64,000 nt of DNA from an uncultured Clostridia bacterium (lineage in GTDB: Bacteria > Bacillota > Clostridia > Oscillospirales > Acutalibacteraceae). This document shows, in pieces, positions 9,156 to 18,817 of this stretch. A model generated the notes under the pieces. The model saw nothing but the letters and a program-made list of their open reading frames with translations. It made no database searches and had not been told where the DNA came from. The translations under genes and the position numbers were made by a program. Where the stretch lies: the NCBI GenBank assembly GCA_944380855.1, contig CALWIW010000003.1, positions 1-64,000 on the forward strand, written 5' to 3'. Positions within the stretch are counted from its first letter, which is position 1, and each line of letters begins with the position of its first letter.

Positions 9156-9983
9156 ATGAAAAGAATAGTTACAATTCAGGATATTTCATGTCTCGGTAAA
9201 TGCTCTTTAACTGTTGCTTTGCCGATAATTTCCGCCATGGGAGTGGAAGCGGCAATAATTCCTACAGCCGTGCTTTCTACCCATACAATGTTCAAGGGAT
9301 TTACCTGCAAAGACCTTGACGACCAGATTGTGCCGATTACAGACCACTGGAAAGAACAGAATATAAAGTTTGACGGTATTTATACAGGTTATTTAGCGTC
9401 TGAATCACAAATTCAAACTGTGATGTCTGTTATTGAAAAATTGAAAGATAACACAGCGGTTATTGTTGACCCCGCTATGGCTGACAACGGCAAGCTTTAC
9501 CCGGCTTTTAATGAAGCTTTTCCAAAGGAAATGGCAAAGCTCTGCGGTATTGCAGATATAATCTTGCCGAATATTACAGAGGCCTGTTTTATGACAGGGA
9601 CAGAATACAAGGAAAAATATGACGAAAATTATATTTTTGACCTTGTAAAAAAGCTTTCACAGTTAGGCTGTAAAAAGATTATTCTTAAAGGCGTTGTTAT
9701 GCACGGCAGCTACGGAGTTTTGATTTATGACTGTGCCGAAAACAGCTATAAAACTTATTTCCATGAGAGAATACCTGTTGGCTATCACGGTACGGGAGAT
9801 GTGTTCTCATCTGCATTTGTGGGAGCAATGATGGGCGGCAAAAGTATTGAAGAAAGCGTAAAAATAGCCGCAGACTATGTTGTTGAGTGTATAAGAATAA
9901 CCGCAGAAAGAGAAGGCTCTAACTGGTACGGCGTTGACTTTGAAACGGCAATACCTTTCCTTGTGGACAGAATAAGAAAGTAA
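9156..9983 (+). CDS. Pyridoxal/pyridoxamine kinase (PfkB-like ribokinase fold)
   Basis: A protein of 275 residues. It phosphorylates pyridoxal, pyridoxine or pyridoxamine with ATP in vitamin B6 salvage. The N-terminus RIVTIQDISCLGKCSLTVAL and the motif PTAVLSTHT match PdxK/PdxY proteins. VDPAMADNGKLY and LPNITEACFMTG are conserved. Near the C-terminus, YHGTGDVFSSAF carries the GTGD anion hole with the catalytic Asp. The start is the ATG at 9156, after GAGGTG; a TTG 21 bases upstream would place the ribosome site inside the gene. It stands alone, with a bidirectional terminator shared with the convergent V-ATPase operon. Some paralogues (ThiD2-like) act on hydroxymethylpyrimidine, so the substrate is likely but unproven. 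Confidence 0.88.
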   Translation: MKRIVTIQDISCLGKCSLTVALPIISAMGVEAAIIPTAVLSTHTMFKGFTCKDLDDQIVPITDHWKEQNIKFDGIYTGYLASESQIQTVMSVIEKLKDNTAVIVDPAMADNGKLYPAFNEAFPKEMAKLCGIADIILPNITEACFMTGTEYKEKYDENYIFDLVKKLSQLGCKKIILKGVVMHGSYGVLIYDCAENSYKTYFHERIPVGYHGTGDVFSSAFVGAMMGGKSIEESVKIAADYVVECIRITAEREGSNWYGVDFETAIPFLVDRIRK

Positions 9984-9992
9984 ATACGTTAA

Positions 9993-10033
9993 AAAAACAC
10001 AGCTTTAAGATCGTTTCTTAAAGCTGTGTTTTT
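9993..10033. terminator. Bidirectional terminator between B6 kinase and V-ATPase operon
   Basis: A perfect 18-bp stem (AAAAACACAGCTTTAAGA with its complement) and a 5-base loop. It has A-runs and T-runs on both sides, so it works for both convergent units. Confidence 0.93.
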
Positions 10034-10043
10034 GTTAGAATTA

Positions 10044-10685
10044 TCAGTTGTCAGCCGAGCTTTCGCTTTTGGACTTTGTCTTTTTAATTACCTTTAATCT
10101 TGAAAATTCCTCTCTGTCCTTTTCGTCCAGAGCGTCGGTTATAAATTTTATGGTTTCCTCAAACTTGGGAATCATAATGTTTTTAAGAGCGTTTGCTCGT
10201 TTTTGAGTCTTTTTAATGGCGTCTGCAAGTCTGTAGACGCTGTTTTCTATTTCTGCAAGCAATACGGTAAGACGTTTAACCTCTACAAATTTTAAATGAG
10301 CTTCGTCCAATGCATCGGTTGTGGTATACAGTCCGTAGTCAAGCTGAAAGCTTTCCTGCTCTGTTTCATCAATTGTAACAATCGGAATTTCCACACCCAT
10401 AACGCTTCTGTAATTAAGCTTGATGCTGTTGTCAAGCGGAACAGACTGGCTTATTTCATCGCAAAAACCCATAAGGATATTTGCCTTTTGAAGTTTTAAA
10501 TAGGCTTCTGCGTAGGTATCGTCTATTTTATCCTGAATTTCGTTTGCTTTATCAATAAGACTCATCATCTCACGTATGAGAATGTTTCTCTTTCTGTCAA
10601 GCAAATCAAAACCTATTTTTGCAAGAACCAAGGATTTTTTGGTATTCATTAAATTTCCCTTTGTGGGAACTGCCTGCATAGCCAT
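10044..10685 (-). CDS. ntpD: V-type ATPase subunit D
   Basis: A protein of 213 residues. It is the central rotor stalk that turns inside the A3B3 head. The N-terminal NTKKSLVLAKIGFDLLDRKR and the C-terminal helix (RLADAIKKTQKRANALKNIM) are conserved for the V/A-type D family. The protein is almost wholly helical, as expected for an antiparallel coiled coil. AGAGGT precedes the ATG, which lies 2 bases after the subunit B stop. It is the last gene of the operon and ends at the strong bidirectional terminator. Confidence 0.95.
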   Translation of the reverse strand: MAMQAVPTKGNLMNTKKSLVLAKIGFDLLDRKRNILIREMMSLIDKANEIQDKIDDTYAEAYLKLQKANILMGFCDEISQSVPLDNSIKLNYRSVMGVEIPIVTIDETEQESFQLDYGLYTTTDALDEAHLKFVEVKRLTVLLAEIENSVYRLADAIKKTQKRANALKNIMIPKFEETIKFITDALDEKDREEFSRLKVIKKTKSKSESSADN

Positions 10686-10687
10686 AA

Positions 10688-12067
10688 TTATACCTCTTGA
10701 GAAACGTAAAATTTATCGAGAATTTCGTCGTCCACACGGTCAAGCTCGGCTCTCGGAAGAGTTGAAAGAAGTTTCCAGCCAAGGTCAAGGCTCTGCTCAA
10801 TAGTGCGGTTTTCATCTCCCTGATTAACAAACTTTTCCTCAAAAAGCTTACCAAACTGAAGATATTTCTTGTCGATTGGGGAAAGCTCTTCTTCACCGAT
10901 AACGGAAGCCAAGGAACGGGCGTCGATAACCTTTGCGTAGGAAGCGAAAAGCTGGTTTGCAAGAGGGGAGTGGTCGGCACGGGTAAAGCCCTCGCCGATA
11001 CCGTCCTTCATAAGTCTTGAAAGTGACGGCAAAACGCTTACCGGCGGGTAAAGTCCCTGTCCCTGCAAGCTTCTGTCAAGAACAATCTGTCCCTCGGTGA
11101 TGTAACCTGTAAGGTCCGGTACAGGGTGTGTGATGTCATCGTTTGGCATTGTGAGAATCGGTATCTGTGTAACAGAACCGCTGTGACCTTTTATCATTCC
11201 TGCTCTTTCATAGAGAGAAGCAAGGTCGGAATAAAGATATCCGGGATAACCCTTTCTTCCGGGAATTTCACCCTTTGAGGAGCTGAATTCACGCAAAGCC
11301 TCGGCGTATGACGTCATATCTGTCATAATAACCAGAATGTGCATATCAAGCTCAAAGGCAAGATATTCGGCTATTGTAAGGGCACAACGGGGTGTCAGAG
11401 TTCTTTCGATAATCGGGTCGTTTGAAAGGTTCAAAAGCATTACAACTCTCTGTAAAACGCCGCTTTCCTCAAAGCTTCTTCTGAAATACTCGGCAACGTC
11501 GTTTTTAACGCCCATAGCGGCGAAAACAATACCGAAGTTTTTGTTGTTGGCACCGCTTATCTTTGCCTGTCTTACTATCTGAACGGCAAGCTCGTTGTGC
11601 TTCATACCTGAACCTGAAAAGATAGGGAGTTTCTGACCTCTGATAAGTGTCATAAGAGTATCAATAGTTGAGATACCTGTGTTGATGTAGTTTTTAGGAT
11701 ATACTCTTGATACCGGGTTGATAGGCGTTCCGTTAATGTTTGCACGTTTAACTGGAAAAATATCTCCCAAACCGTCAATTGGTTTTCCGGCTCCGTTTAA
11801 TACTCGTCCTATAATCTCGGGGGAAAGGGGCATTTCCATGGGACGGCCGGTAAGTCTTGCCTTTGTACCTTTAAGACCTATTGATTTAGTTCCCTCAAAT
11901 ACCTGAATAACAATTCTTTCGCCGTCTATCTGAACTACTCTGCCCTGTCTTATTGTGCCGTTTTCAAGTCTGATGTCTACAATCTCTTCAAAGGATACGC
12001 CTTTGATACCGTCCATAACAAGGAGAGAACCGTTAATTTCCTTAACGCCTACATAATCTATAACCAT
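10688..12067 (-). CDS. ntpB: V-type ATPase subunit B (non-catalytic)
   Basis: A protein of 459 residues forming the non-catalytic half of each nucleotide site in the A3B3 hexamer. There is no true P-loop; the equivalent stretch is [11 protein letters not shown], which is normal for B subunits. [15 protein letters not shown] and the [20 protein letters not shown] region are typical. The ATG at 12067 is preceded by AGGAGGAAAACAGC. An in-frame ATG 21 bases upstream lies inside the end of subunit A and lacks such a site, so the shorter start is used. It sits between A and D with near-zero spacing. Confidence 0.95.
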   Translation of the reverse strand: MVIDYVGVKEINGSLLVMDGIKGVSFEEIVDIRLENGTIRQGRVVQIDGERIVIQVFEGTKSIGLKGTKARLTGRPMEMPLSPEIIGRVLNGAGKPIDGLGDIFPVKRANINGTPINPVSRVYPKNYINTGISTIDTLMTLIRGQKLPIFSGSGMKHNELAVQIVRQAKISGANNKNFGIVFAAMGVKNDVAEYFRRSFEESGVLQRVVMLLNLSNDPIIERTLTPRCALTIAEYLAFELDMHILVIMTDMTSYAEALREFSSSKGEIPGRKGYPGYLYSDLASLYERAGMIKGHSGSVTQIPILTMPNDDITHPVPDLTGYITEGQIVLDRSLQGQGLYPPVSVLPSLSRLMKDGIGEGFTRADHSPLANQLFASYAKVIDARSLASVIGEEELSPIDKKYLQFGKLFEEKFVNQGDENRTIEQSLDLGWKLLSTLPRAELDRVDDEILDKFYVSQEV

Positions 12068-12080
12068 GCTGTTTTCCTCC

Positions 12081-13832
12081 TTATTCAATAGAATTTAATT
12101 TTTCGTCAATCTCTTTGATGTATTCGTCGAACATATCAAGTCGGTTGTTTGGAATATCATATTTCATTTTTGTAAGCTTGTCGAAAAGTCCAAGCTTAAT
12201 AATCTGAGAAATCGGAACTGCGTTGGAAATAATTTTTTGAGCTTTTTTATGAAGATGAAGTATGGTTTTCATCATAAGCTTTTGCTTTTCAAGGGGAACA
12301 AAGGTGTCGTCTGCATGGAAAGCATTCTGCTGTAAAAAGCCTACTCTTATTACACGGCAGGTTTCGATAACCAGCTTTTGGTCATCGGGAAGTACGTCAG
12401 AACCGATAAGCTTTACAATTTCCATCAGTCTGCTTTCTTCCTGAAGCAAATAAGAAATTTTATTTCTGTATTTAATAAATTCCTTGCCTTGATTTTTCTC
12501 AAACCATGGGTCAAGGTCGGTAAAGTATTCGCTGTAGCTGTCAATCCAGTTTATTGCAGGATAATGTCTTGCATAGGCAAGAGCCTTGTCCAATGCCCAG
12601 AAACAGCGGGTAAAACGCTTTGTGTTCTGTGTTACAGGTTCGCTGAAGTCAGAACCCTGTGGAGAAACCGCTCCGATAATTGTTACCGAACCCTCTGCTC
12701 CGCAAAGCACGTTTGCACGTCCTGCTCTTTCATAGAATTCAGAAAGTCTTGAGGGGAGATATGCAGGGAAGCCTTCCTCCGCAGGCATTTCTTCCAAACG
12801 TCCTGAAATTTCACGCAAAGCCTCTGCCCAACGGGAGGTGGAGTCTGCCATAATAGCTACGTGATAACCCATATCCCTGTAGTATTCCGCAAGTGTAAGT
12901 CCCGTGTAGATAGAAGCTTCACGGGCGGCAACAGGCATATTTGAGGTGTTTGCAATAAGAACGGTTCTGTCTGTCATCGGACGGTTTGACTTAGGGTCAA
13001 TAAGCTCGCTGAACTCGTCGAGAACCTGGCTCATTTCGTTTCCTCTTTCACCGCAGCCTACGTATACGATAATGTCGGCGTCACACCATTTTGCAAGCTG
13101 GTGCTGAGTCATTGTTTTACCTGTTCCGAAGCCTCCGGGAATAGCTGCTGTACCGCCTTTTGATACAGGGAAAAGGGTGTCTATAACTCTCTGTCCTGTG
13201 ATAAGGGGAACGGTAGCAGAAAGTCTTTCCTTTACCGGTCTTGGTGTTCTTATCGGCCATTTTTGGCAAAGCGAAAGATCGTGCACATTTCCTTTATCAT
13301 CTCTCAGCTTTGCCACTGTGTCAAATATTTTGTATTCACCGTCGGGAGCAATTTCCACCACTGTGCCGCTTATTGCAGGCGGCACCATAAGTCTGTGCTC
13401 TATGATAGGTGTTTCCGGCAAGGTAGCGTAAATATCTCCGCCTTTAAGCTTATCACCAAGTCTTACCTTCAGTGTTACGTTCCACTTTTTTTCCGGGTCA
13501 AGGGAAGATACGGACGAGCCTCTGCTGATGAAAGCTCCCGACTCCTTTTCAATTTCTTTAAGCGGTCTTTCAATACCGTCGAATATGTTGTCGATTATAC
13601 CGGGTCCCAAAAGCACGTTCATGGGAGAGCCTGTTCCCACAACCGGGTCGCCGGGTTTAAGTCCTGTGGTTTCCTCATAAACCTGAACGGTGGTAAATCC
13701 GTCGTTAATACCGATAATTTCACCTACAAGCTTTTCCTCACCCACATATACCATTTCCATCATGGAAAAACAGGTGGCGTTTTTAACAGTAACAACAGGT
13801 CCGTTTATACCGTAGATTACGTTACTCTCCAT
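12081..13832 (-). CDS. ntpA: V-type ATPase subunit A (catalytic)
   Basis: A protein of 583 residues, the catalytic subunit. The Walker A motif GGFGTGKT lies near residue 231. The ATP-site [27 protein letters not shown] and the A-specific non-homologous region (about residues 110-200, before [10 protein letters not shown]) are present. The length is usual for the bacterial and archaeal V/A-type. The ATG lies immediately before the subunit E stop in the transcript order, with AAAGGTGGTG inside the end of E, so translation is coupled. Direction of work (ATP synthesis or hydrolysis) cannot be read from this subunit. Confidence 0.97.
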   Translation of the reverse strand: MESNVIYGINGPVVTVKNATCFSMMEMVYVGEEKLVGEIIGINDGFTTVQVYEETTGLKPGDPVVGTGSPMNVLLGPGIIDNIFDGIERPLKEIEKESGAFISRGSSVSSLDPEKKWNVTLKVRLGDKLKGGDIYATLPETPIIEHRLMVPPAISGTVVEIAPDGEYKIFDTVAKLRDDKGNVHDLSLCQKWPIRTPRPVKERLSATVPLITGQRVIDTLFPVSKGGTAAIPGGFGTGKTMTQHQLAKWCDADIIVYVGCGERGNEMSQVLDEFSELIDPKSNRPMTDRTVLIANTSNMPVAAREASIYTGLTLAEYYRDMGYHVAIMADSTSRWAEALREISGRLEEMPAEEGFPAYLPSRLSEFYERAGRANVLCGAEGSVTIIGAVSPQGSDFSEPVTQNTKRFTRCFWALDKALAYARHYPAINWIDSYSEYFTDLDPWFEKNQGKEFIKYRNKISYLLQEESRLMEIVKLIGSDVLPDDQKLVIETCRVIRVGFLQQNAFHADDTFVPLEKQKLMMKTILHLHKKAQKIISNAVPISQIIKLGLFDKLTKMKYDIPNNRLDMFDEYIKEIDEKLNSIE

Positions 13833-13833
13833 A

Positions 13834-14430
13834 TTAAAGCACCACCTTTAAGTTAGAATTTTCTGTAAACCAATCTCTTTGGTTTAAAAGAGAAGTGTCC
13901 ATTGTGTCGTCGGCAATGGCTTTTAAATTGTCACAGCGGCATTTAAGTCCGCCGATTTCAATGGAGCTGTCCTCGATAACCTGTACTTCGCCTGAAAACT
14001 TTGAAGCTGCAGGGTCAAAATATTTTTTATCCTTAGGCGACATATAAAGAACAACAGGATTGTTTTTAAACATCTCTGCCATTTTTTCCGCACTTTTTAA
14101 AAGAGCGTCGCCGTACTCCTTTGTTTTGGCATATTCTTTAAGCCTTAAAGCGGCGTTTGTAAAAATTTCCTCGGTCATCTGCAAACGCATATTGTATATG
14201 TGTCTGCGGCTTTCCTGCTCACGCTTGGCAAGCTCGCCGATCATTTTTACTTTTTCTTCGGAAACCTGTGCCTGAATAAGGTCAAAAGCTTCCTGCAGGC
14301 TTTCGTCTTCAACCTGCTTGAGTTCTTCCGCTTTTCTTTTTTCAATATCGTTTATTATTTCTTCCTTTTGTTTCTCCGCATACTTGTGTATGGCGTTCAG
14401 GAAGTTGTTTGTAATCATGGCGTCATTCAT
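13834..14430 (-). CDS. ntpE: V-type ATPase subunit E (peripheral stalk)
   Basis: A protein of 198 residues. A long charged helix (residues 10-100, QKEEIINDIEKRKAEELKQV) is followed by a compact C-terminal domain (SSIEIGGLKCRCDNLKAIAD) that binds the top of the A3B3 head. It forms the stator with the small coiled-coil subunit encoded first in the operon. The start is the ATG at 14430 after AAAGAGGT; the upstream in-frame ATG at 14496 lies within the preceding gene and has no ribosome site. Confidence 0.9.
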   Translation of the reverse strand: MNDAMITNNFLNAIHKYAEKQKEEIINDIEKRKAEELKQVEDESLQEAFDLIQAQVSEEKVKMIGELAKREQESRRHIYNMRLQMTEEIFTNAALRLKEYAKTKEYGDALLKSAEKMAEMFKNNPVVLYMSPKDKKYFDPAASKFSGEVQVIEDSSIEIGGLKCRCDNLKAIADDTMDTSLLNQRDWFTENSNLKVVL

Positions 14431-14482
14431 TATAATACCTCTTTGCTGTAAAAGTGTTTGCTGCCGATTGTTATGCCGCAGA

Positions 14483-14791
14483 TTATAGTTTAACACCTAT
14501 GGCATCCTGAACATACTTTGTAATACTGTCTTTGGTTCTTCCGTTGCCGTGACGGTCGGGTATTTCCACGATAAGAGGCTGACGTCTGTTGAGCTTCAAA
14601 TCGTAAATCAATTCCGGACAAAGGGAAACGAGTCTTTCCGTCATAAGGATTACAGCTATTTCCGGATTATCCATAGCTTTCATAAGCTCATCTCTTACCT
14701 CGCTGTCGCTGTGAATTACAACACCGTCAATTCCTGCAAGACGAAGTCCCATTTTTGTATCTACATTGTCGCTAATCAAGAAAAATTTCAT
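14483..14791 (-). CDS. ntpG: V-type ATPase subunit F
   Basis: A protein of 102 residues, the small rotor subunit that binds the D stalk. The start MKFFLISDNVDTKMGLRLAG and the AVILMTERLV and VEIPDRHG motifs fit the ATP-synt_F family; the usual length is about 100. It begins 2 bases after the subunit K stop. In Enterococcus hirae naming this is NtpG. Confidence 0.93.
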   Translation of the reverse strand: MKFFLISDNVDTKMGLRLAGIDGVVIHSDSEVRDELMKAMDNPEIAVILMTERLVSLCPELIYDLKLNRRQPLIVEIPDRHGNGRTKDSITKYVQDAIGVKL

Positions 14792-14793
14792 AA

Positions 14794-15225
14794 TTATCCC
14801 AGCTTTGAAAGAATCATAATTGAAATAAGCATACCGTAAAGGGCACAGCCTTCGCCGAGGGCAACGAAGATAATTGACTTACCGAAGTTTTTGGAATCCT
14901 CGCTTGTTGCACCTATAGCAGCAGGAGCAGCACCGCCAACGGCAATACCGCCGCCGATACAGGAAAGACCTGTTGCAATACCTGCACCTATAAGACCCAT
15001 TCCCAAATCACCGCCTGAAACGGCACCTGTTGTTGCTGCCTCAGCTGCACCTGCAACTGTAGGGAACAGAAAGCAAACTGCAAAAACTGCAACGAAAGAA
15101 GCTATCTGTGTGTAAACTGTTTTCTTAGGGCTTTTTCCTTTTTCAAAAGCCTTAACGCAAAGAACTACTGAAAGAACAAGAAAAGCTACCGGAATTGCTA
15201 ACATTACAAAATCTAAAACTGTCAT
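14794..15225 (-). CDS. ntpK: V-type ATPase subunit K (membrane rotor ring)
   Basis: A protein of 143 residues with four hydrophobic segments at about 5-27, 40-60, 73-100 and 118-140. The second half is the recognisable ring hairpin: GMGLIGAGIATGLSCIGGG, the turn APAAIGATSED, and an outer helix VALGEGCALYGMLISIMI whose Glu is the likely ion-binding carboxylate. The first half lacks the glycine-rich pattern and has no membrane carboxylate, and looks like an extra hairpin rather than a duplicated ring unit. A sodium signature (Gln in the inner helix, Ser/Thr after the Glu) is not seen, so H+ seems as likely; this is inference. GGAGG precedes the ATG. Confidence 0.88.
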   Translation of the reverse strand: MTVLDFVMLAIPVAFLVLSVVLCVKAFEKGKSPKKTVYTQIASFVAVFAVCFLFPTVAGAAEAATTGAVSGGDLGMGLIGAGIATGLSCIGGGIAVGGAAPAAIGATSEDSKNFGKSIIFVALGEGCALYGMLISIMILSKLG

Positions 15226-15269
15226 GGTAAAAACCTCCGAATTTTTATAATTAATGATTATTAAATAAT

Positions 15270-17210
15270 TTATCTCTCCGCTTTTTTAAGCTTAAGGGGA
15301 GTATAAGCTCTGCCTTCGCCGATATAGAAGCGGCTGAACATTTCGTAGTATTCCAAACGAAGAACCTGAATTGCCACCAAAAGTGCCTCAAGTCCCAGTA
15401 CGATAATATTTCCTATGATTACGGTTATTACATAGCCTGTACCGCCTATCATTTCCGCAAGAACAAATACAACCTGCATCATTCCTGCGTGAACAAGTAC
15501 AAATGCTCCTACACGCAAAAAGCTCATTGTGTTTGTTACATAGCTCAAAAGAACCTCAAACATCTCGAAAATGTTGTCAACAATGAAACCGCCCCATTTT
15601 TCGGGCTTCCAGTTTTTGTTGCCCTCAACAAGCTTTGAAAGCGGCTCTCTGAGGAAAACAAGAACAAGGGGAACAACGATAAGCAAAACAATGTAAAGCG
15701 GAGTCATTATCGGAATGTTTAAAAACATCTGGCATACAAGGCCTGCAACTACCGAACTGTAGAACACAAGTCCCGCAAGTCCGTTTATTCCGAATACTGC
15801 TTCTCCCACGCTTTTGCGTTTCAGCGAAGAATATATATTTAAAAACATCGCAATAATCAGAAGAACAACGCCTATTCCAACAGCACTGTAAATTATATAG
15901 TTTGTTGTGGCAGGTGCCATTACCTCTATGGGTTTTTCTTCAAATCCGAATAAAGACTTGTAAAGGGGATCCAAAACGTGTTCAAAGCCGAATACGCTTC
16001 CGAAAACGGCACCGAATATGGTTGATGATACGGCACAGGGAATTAAAAGTCTGCCTATGGGCATATTTCGTTTTTTCCACATAAAGATTGCGGCAAACAA
16101 AAGTATTATGCCGTGACCTACATCGCCGAACATTATACCGAATAAAACTGTATAAGTGATAGCTATGAATGTTGTAGGGTCAATCTCATTGTAATTAGGC
16201 AAGCCGTACATCTCTGTGTAATACTCAAAAGGCCTTGAGAAAAAGCAGTTTTTAAGCTTTACAGGAGGGTGGCTTTTCAGCATATTTTTGCCGTCGTCTG
16301 TGGTTATTTCCACGCTTTCCAAGGTTTCAAGCTGTTTTACCAGTGTTTCAGCCTGATTTTCAGGAACCCAGCCTGTTATTATAAAGCTTTGGTTATATCT
16401 CATAGCCTTGAGCTTTATGGTGCAGTACAGATTTTCCTGCTCCAAATGAGTATAAATTCTGTTTAGGGTATTACGGTTTGCTTTTTTGAATTCCTCAATT
16501 TTACGGTTTGATTCTTCCAAGTCTTTTTTAAGCTCGGAAAGCTTCGCCTGCTGACTTTTATAGTAGTCCTCGGGAAGTCCCTTGAATTCTCCCAAGGCGT
16601 TATGCTCAAAATAAAGACCTGAGAAAATTCTGTCAACCTCATCGCTTTCTTCGATTGGTGCTACATAAACGCCCCAGCAATAATTATCGTCCGAGGTGCA
16701 GGGGAAGAAAGCTACATAGGGGTTGTCCTCGTAATTTACAAGCTTTTTATAGCTGTCCAAAGGGAGCCTGCCGAAATTTACTTTTATATACTCGCAGGCG
16801 GAGATTTTTTCAAATTCCAAATCAAGCCCTAAAAAATGACTTGTCTGCTCGATGACATTCATACAGTTTGATATGTCGTCGTTAATTTTGTCACGCAATG
16901 AAATTATTTGCGAAAGACTGTTGACTGCCTCTGACGACTGTTTAAGCAGTTCCGCTTTTTTTATATGGTCGTCATCGGCAAGGTCAAGTTCCGGTTCAAA
17001 TCCGATTTCATCAAAAAGACTTTTCAACTTTTCAAGGGGAGCTGAAAAGTTATTTTTAATTGAAACAGGAACAAACTTATCCGTTTCTGAATAAAATTTG
17101 TTGACTTCTTCCGGCTGAAAAATTTCGGATTTTCCGCAAATTTCCGCTGCTTTGTCAAAATCCTTTAACAGCCCGATAATTCCTATGGATTTAATCTGGG
17201 CAACAGCCAA
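15270..17210 (-). CDS. ntpI: V-type ATPase subunit I (a subunit)
   Basis: A protein of 646 residues. The N-terminal half (to about 340) is soluble with two coiled-coil stretches (near 100 and 220-260) and forms the arm that meets the peripheral stalks. The C-terminal half has about eight membrane segments, starting at TTFIAITYTVLFGIMFGDVG. It includes FLRVGAFVLVHAGMMQVVF, whose Arg is the expected ion-path residue facing the K ring. The start is taken as TTG at 17210 (MAVAQIKSIGIIG, as in other I subunits) with GAGAGGTG at proper spacing. A GTG at 17219 falls inside that ribosome site. Confidence 0.93.
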   Translation of the reverse strand: MAVAQIKSIGIIGLLKDFDKAAEICGKSEIFQPEEVNKFYSETDKFVPVSIKNNFSAPLEKLKSLFDEIGFEPELDLADDDHIKKAELLKQSSEAVNSLSQIISLRDKINDDISNCMNVIEQTSHFLGLDLEFEKISACEYIKVNFGRLPLDSYKKLVNYEDNPYVAFFPCTSDDNYCWGVYVAPIEESDEVDRIFSGLYFEHNALGEFKGLPEDYYKSQQAKLSELKKDLEESNRKIEEFKKANRNTLNRIYTHLEQENLYCTIKLKAMRYNQSFIITGWVPENQAETLVKQLETLESVEITTDDGKNMLKSHPPVKLKNCFFSRPFEYYTEMYGLPNYNEIDPTTFIAITYTVLFGIMFGDVGHGIILLFAAIFMWKKRNMPIGRLLIPCAVSSTIFGAVFGSVFGFEHVLDPLYKSLFGFEEKPIEVMAPATTNYIIYSAVGIGVVLLIIAMFLNIYSSLKRKSVGEAVFGINGLAGLVFYSSVVAGLVCQMFLNIPIMTPLYIVLLIVVPLVLVFLREPLSKLVEGNKNWKPEKWGGFIVDNIFEMFEVLLSYVTNTMSFLRVGAFVLVHAGMMQVVFVLAEMIGGTGYVITVIIGNIIVLGLEALLVAIQVLRLEYYEMFSRFYIGEGRAYTPLKLKKAER

Positions 17211-17253
17211 AATAATCACCTCTCAATTTATTTGCATTTTACAACAATCACAA

Positions 17254-18288
17254 TCAATGGATTATCATTTCCTCTATAATATCCGGAGATACGGAATATC
17301 TTACGGATTCTATTATGGTGATAATGTTTGATATCTCTATGCCGACAATATACATATAGGCAATAAGCACAACGCCGGGATTTTGAGAAAAGTAAATCTT
17401 ATTTCGACACAGCTTGTATCTTGCCTCCATGGGTATTCTCGACATATCGTGGTTGCCGTTTTTCATAATATTCCTGAATTGATGCATATCTGCCAAAATA
17501 GAAAAGAATTCCTCAATTTCACATCCGCAAAGGCTTTCTCTTTGTTCCTTAGTCAAAGTTCCGTAGGGGAGAAGATAGTCCTCGATTGCGGCACCTTTCA
17601 TTTTGTATGATTTTTTCAGTCTGTATACCTTTCCTACATTTGAAAAATCAATTATCATATCAAAAAGCTTTTTTATTTCGGTTCTTTCAGATTTTGGATT
17701 ATGCTTGTTGATTTCTGAGTAAATAAGGTCATACATATAACCGTAAAGGCTGTTCTCAATGGCGGCAAGATTAAGGTTTTCTCCGTTTTTCGGTACAAAT
17801 TTTTTGAGCACACCGAAATATGGTGTGTGGGATATGGTATCCAAAAAATCGTTGTAATCCTTGCAGCTTGCAAGCTGAGACAGCTTAATATCCGTGTAGT
17901 TGTCAAAATAGCTGGGCAAAGAGAAAATATACTCCCGGCTTTTTCCTGTATTTAAGAGAATAAGATATTGTATAAGCTGGTTTATCTCATACCTCATTAC
18001 AATGAACCTTGAAAAACCGTTGCCCGACCGTGACTCATACCTGCACAGCTGGTCAAAATCGTAAAATAACTTTTGCTTCAGCAAAAGCTCCACTTGACCT
18101 CTGTGCACATTTTGCTCGCTTATCTGAGAAAGAACCTCGTTATAATAGGTGTTGTTTTTCAGATAGTTTGCAACATCTGACACCGTTTTGCAGTGTATCA
18201 GATTATTATAGTCCTCCGGTGTCAGTCTTTTGCCGTATTTGGCCCTGGCTTTTGCCGGAATTGCACCGGAAGAGTCTATCAACGTCAT
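17254..18288 (-). CDS. ntpC: V-type ATPase subunit C
   Basis: A protein of 344 residues, the funnel-shaped link between rotor stalk and membrane ring (V-ATPase d homologue). It is rich in helices and aromatic residues. RAKYGKRLTPEDYNNLIHCK near the N-terminus and the C-terminal YIVGIEISNIITIIESVRYS resemble the family. The ATG at 18288 is preceded by GGAGG and 8 bases; an upstream GTG would lie inside that ribosome site. Its place as second gene, ahead of I and K, differs from the Enterococcus hirae order, where C follows E. Confidence 0.88.
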   Translation of the reverse strand: MTLIDSSGAIPAKARAKYGKRLTPEDYNNLIHCKTVSDVANYLKNNTYYNEVLSQISEQNVHRGQVELLLKQKLFYDFDQLCRYESRSGNGFSRFIVMRYEINQLIQYLILLNTGKSREYIFSLPSYFDNYTDIKLSQLASCKDYNDFLDTISHTPYFGVLKKFVPKNGENLNLAAIENSLYGYMYDLIYSEINKHNPKSERTEIKKLFDMIIDFSNVGKVYRLKKSYKMKGAAIEDYLLPYGTLTKEQRESLCGCEIEEFFSILADMHQFRNIMKNGNHDMSRIPMEARYKLCRNKIYFSQNPGVVLIAYMYIVGIEISNIITIIESVRYSVSPDIIEEMIIH

Positions 18289-18327
18289 TTTGTGCACCTC
18301 CTTCTATACTGTTGTAGATTTCAACTG

Positions 18328-18642
18328 TTATGAAGTGAGTTTCGCCCTTTTAACAATTTCCTCTATCCATTTTTCTTTGTTTTGGATATAATGGTTCTTC
18401 AGATTGTTTTCAATCTGTTCATGAAGGAGCTTGGTTTCCTGCCAGGACTTGTCAAGAGCAGCTCTTTCCGCCTGAGTGTTTTTTTCTGCTCTGGCTTTGG
18501 CTCTTTCTATAAATTCATCGTGAACCTTTTGTTTAGTCTCGGCAATCGCTTTTTCAGACTCTATTTTTTCCTTTTCAGCCTGTTCCTTCAAGCGTCTTGC
18601 TTCCTCATCCATCTCGACTATTTTTCTTATTATATCCTGCAT
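18328..18642 (-). CDS. V-type ATPase subunit G/H-like coiled-coil stator protein
   Basis: A protein of 104 residues that is almost entirely one charged helix (EMDEEARRLKEQAEKEKIES and so on). Heptad-like spacing and no membrane segment are as expected for the NtpF/AhaH partner of subunit E. Family assignment rests on composition and position as the first gene of the V-ATPase operon. GGAGGTG precedes the ATG, and a near-consensus promoter lies 33 bases further up. Confidence 0.82.
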   Translation of the reverse strand: MQDIIRKIVEMDEEARRLKEQAEKEKIESEKAIAETKQKVHDEFIERAKARAEKNTQAERAALDKSWQETKLLHEQIENNLKNHYIQNKEKWIEEIVKRAKLTS

Positions 18643-18674
18643 AAATTCACCTCCGTTTCTTTTACTAACAGTTT

Positions 18675-18703
18675 ATTATATTACTATATTAGATTTATTT
18701 CAA
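18675..18703 (-). promoter_or_regulatory. Promoter of the V-ATPase operon
   Basis: On the minus strand: TTGAAA, a 17-base spacer, and TATAAT, about 33 bases before the first ATG of the operon. It is one of the best sigma-A matches in the window and the only clear promoter found for the nine genes. Confidence 0.8.
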
Positions 18704-18772
18704 GATTTTATTTAATAAAGAAAACTGCATAAATCCTACATTTTGTAGTTTGCGTCAGAATATGAATAAAAT

Positions 18773-18813
18773 AATCCGAACAGATATGTGGATAATGCAT
18801 AACTGTTCGGATT
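18773..18813 (-). terminator. Terminator after the UPF0210 gene
   Basis: An 11-bp stem (AATCCGAACAG with CTGTTCGGATT) with a 19-base loop, just after the TGA at 18818-18820 on the minus strand, followed by ATTTTATTC. It separates the UPF0210 unit from the V-ATPase promoter. Confidence 0.75.
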
Positions 18814-18817
18814 TGTA

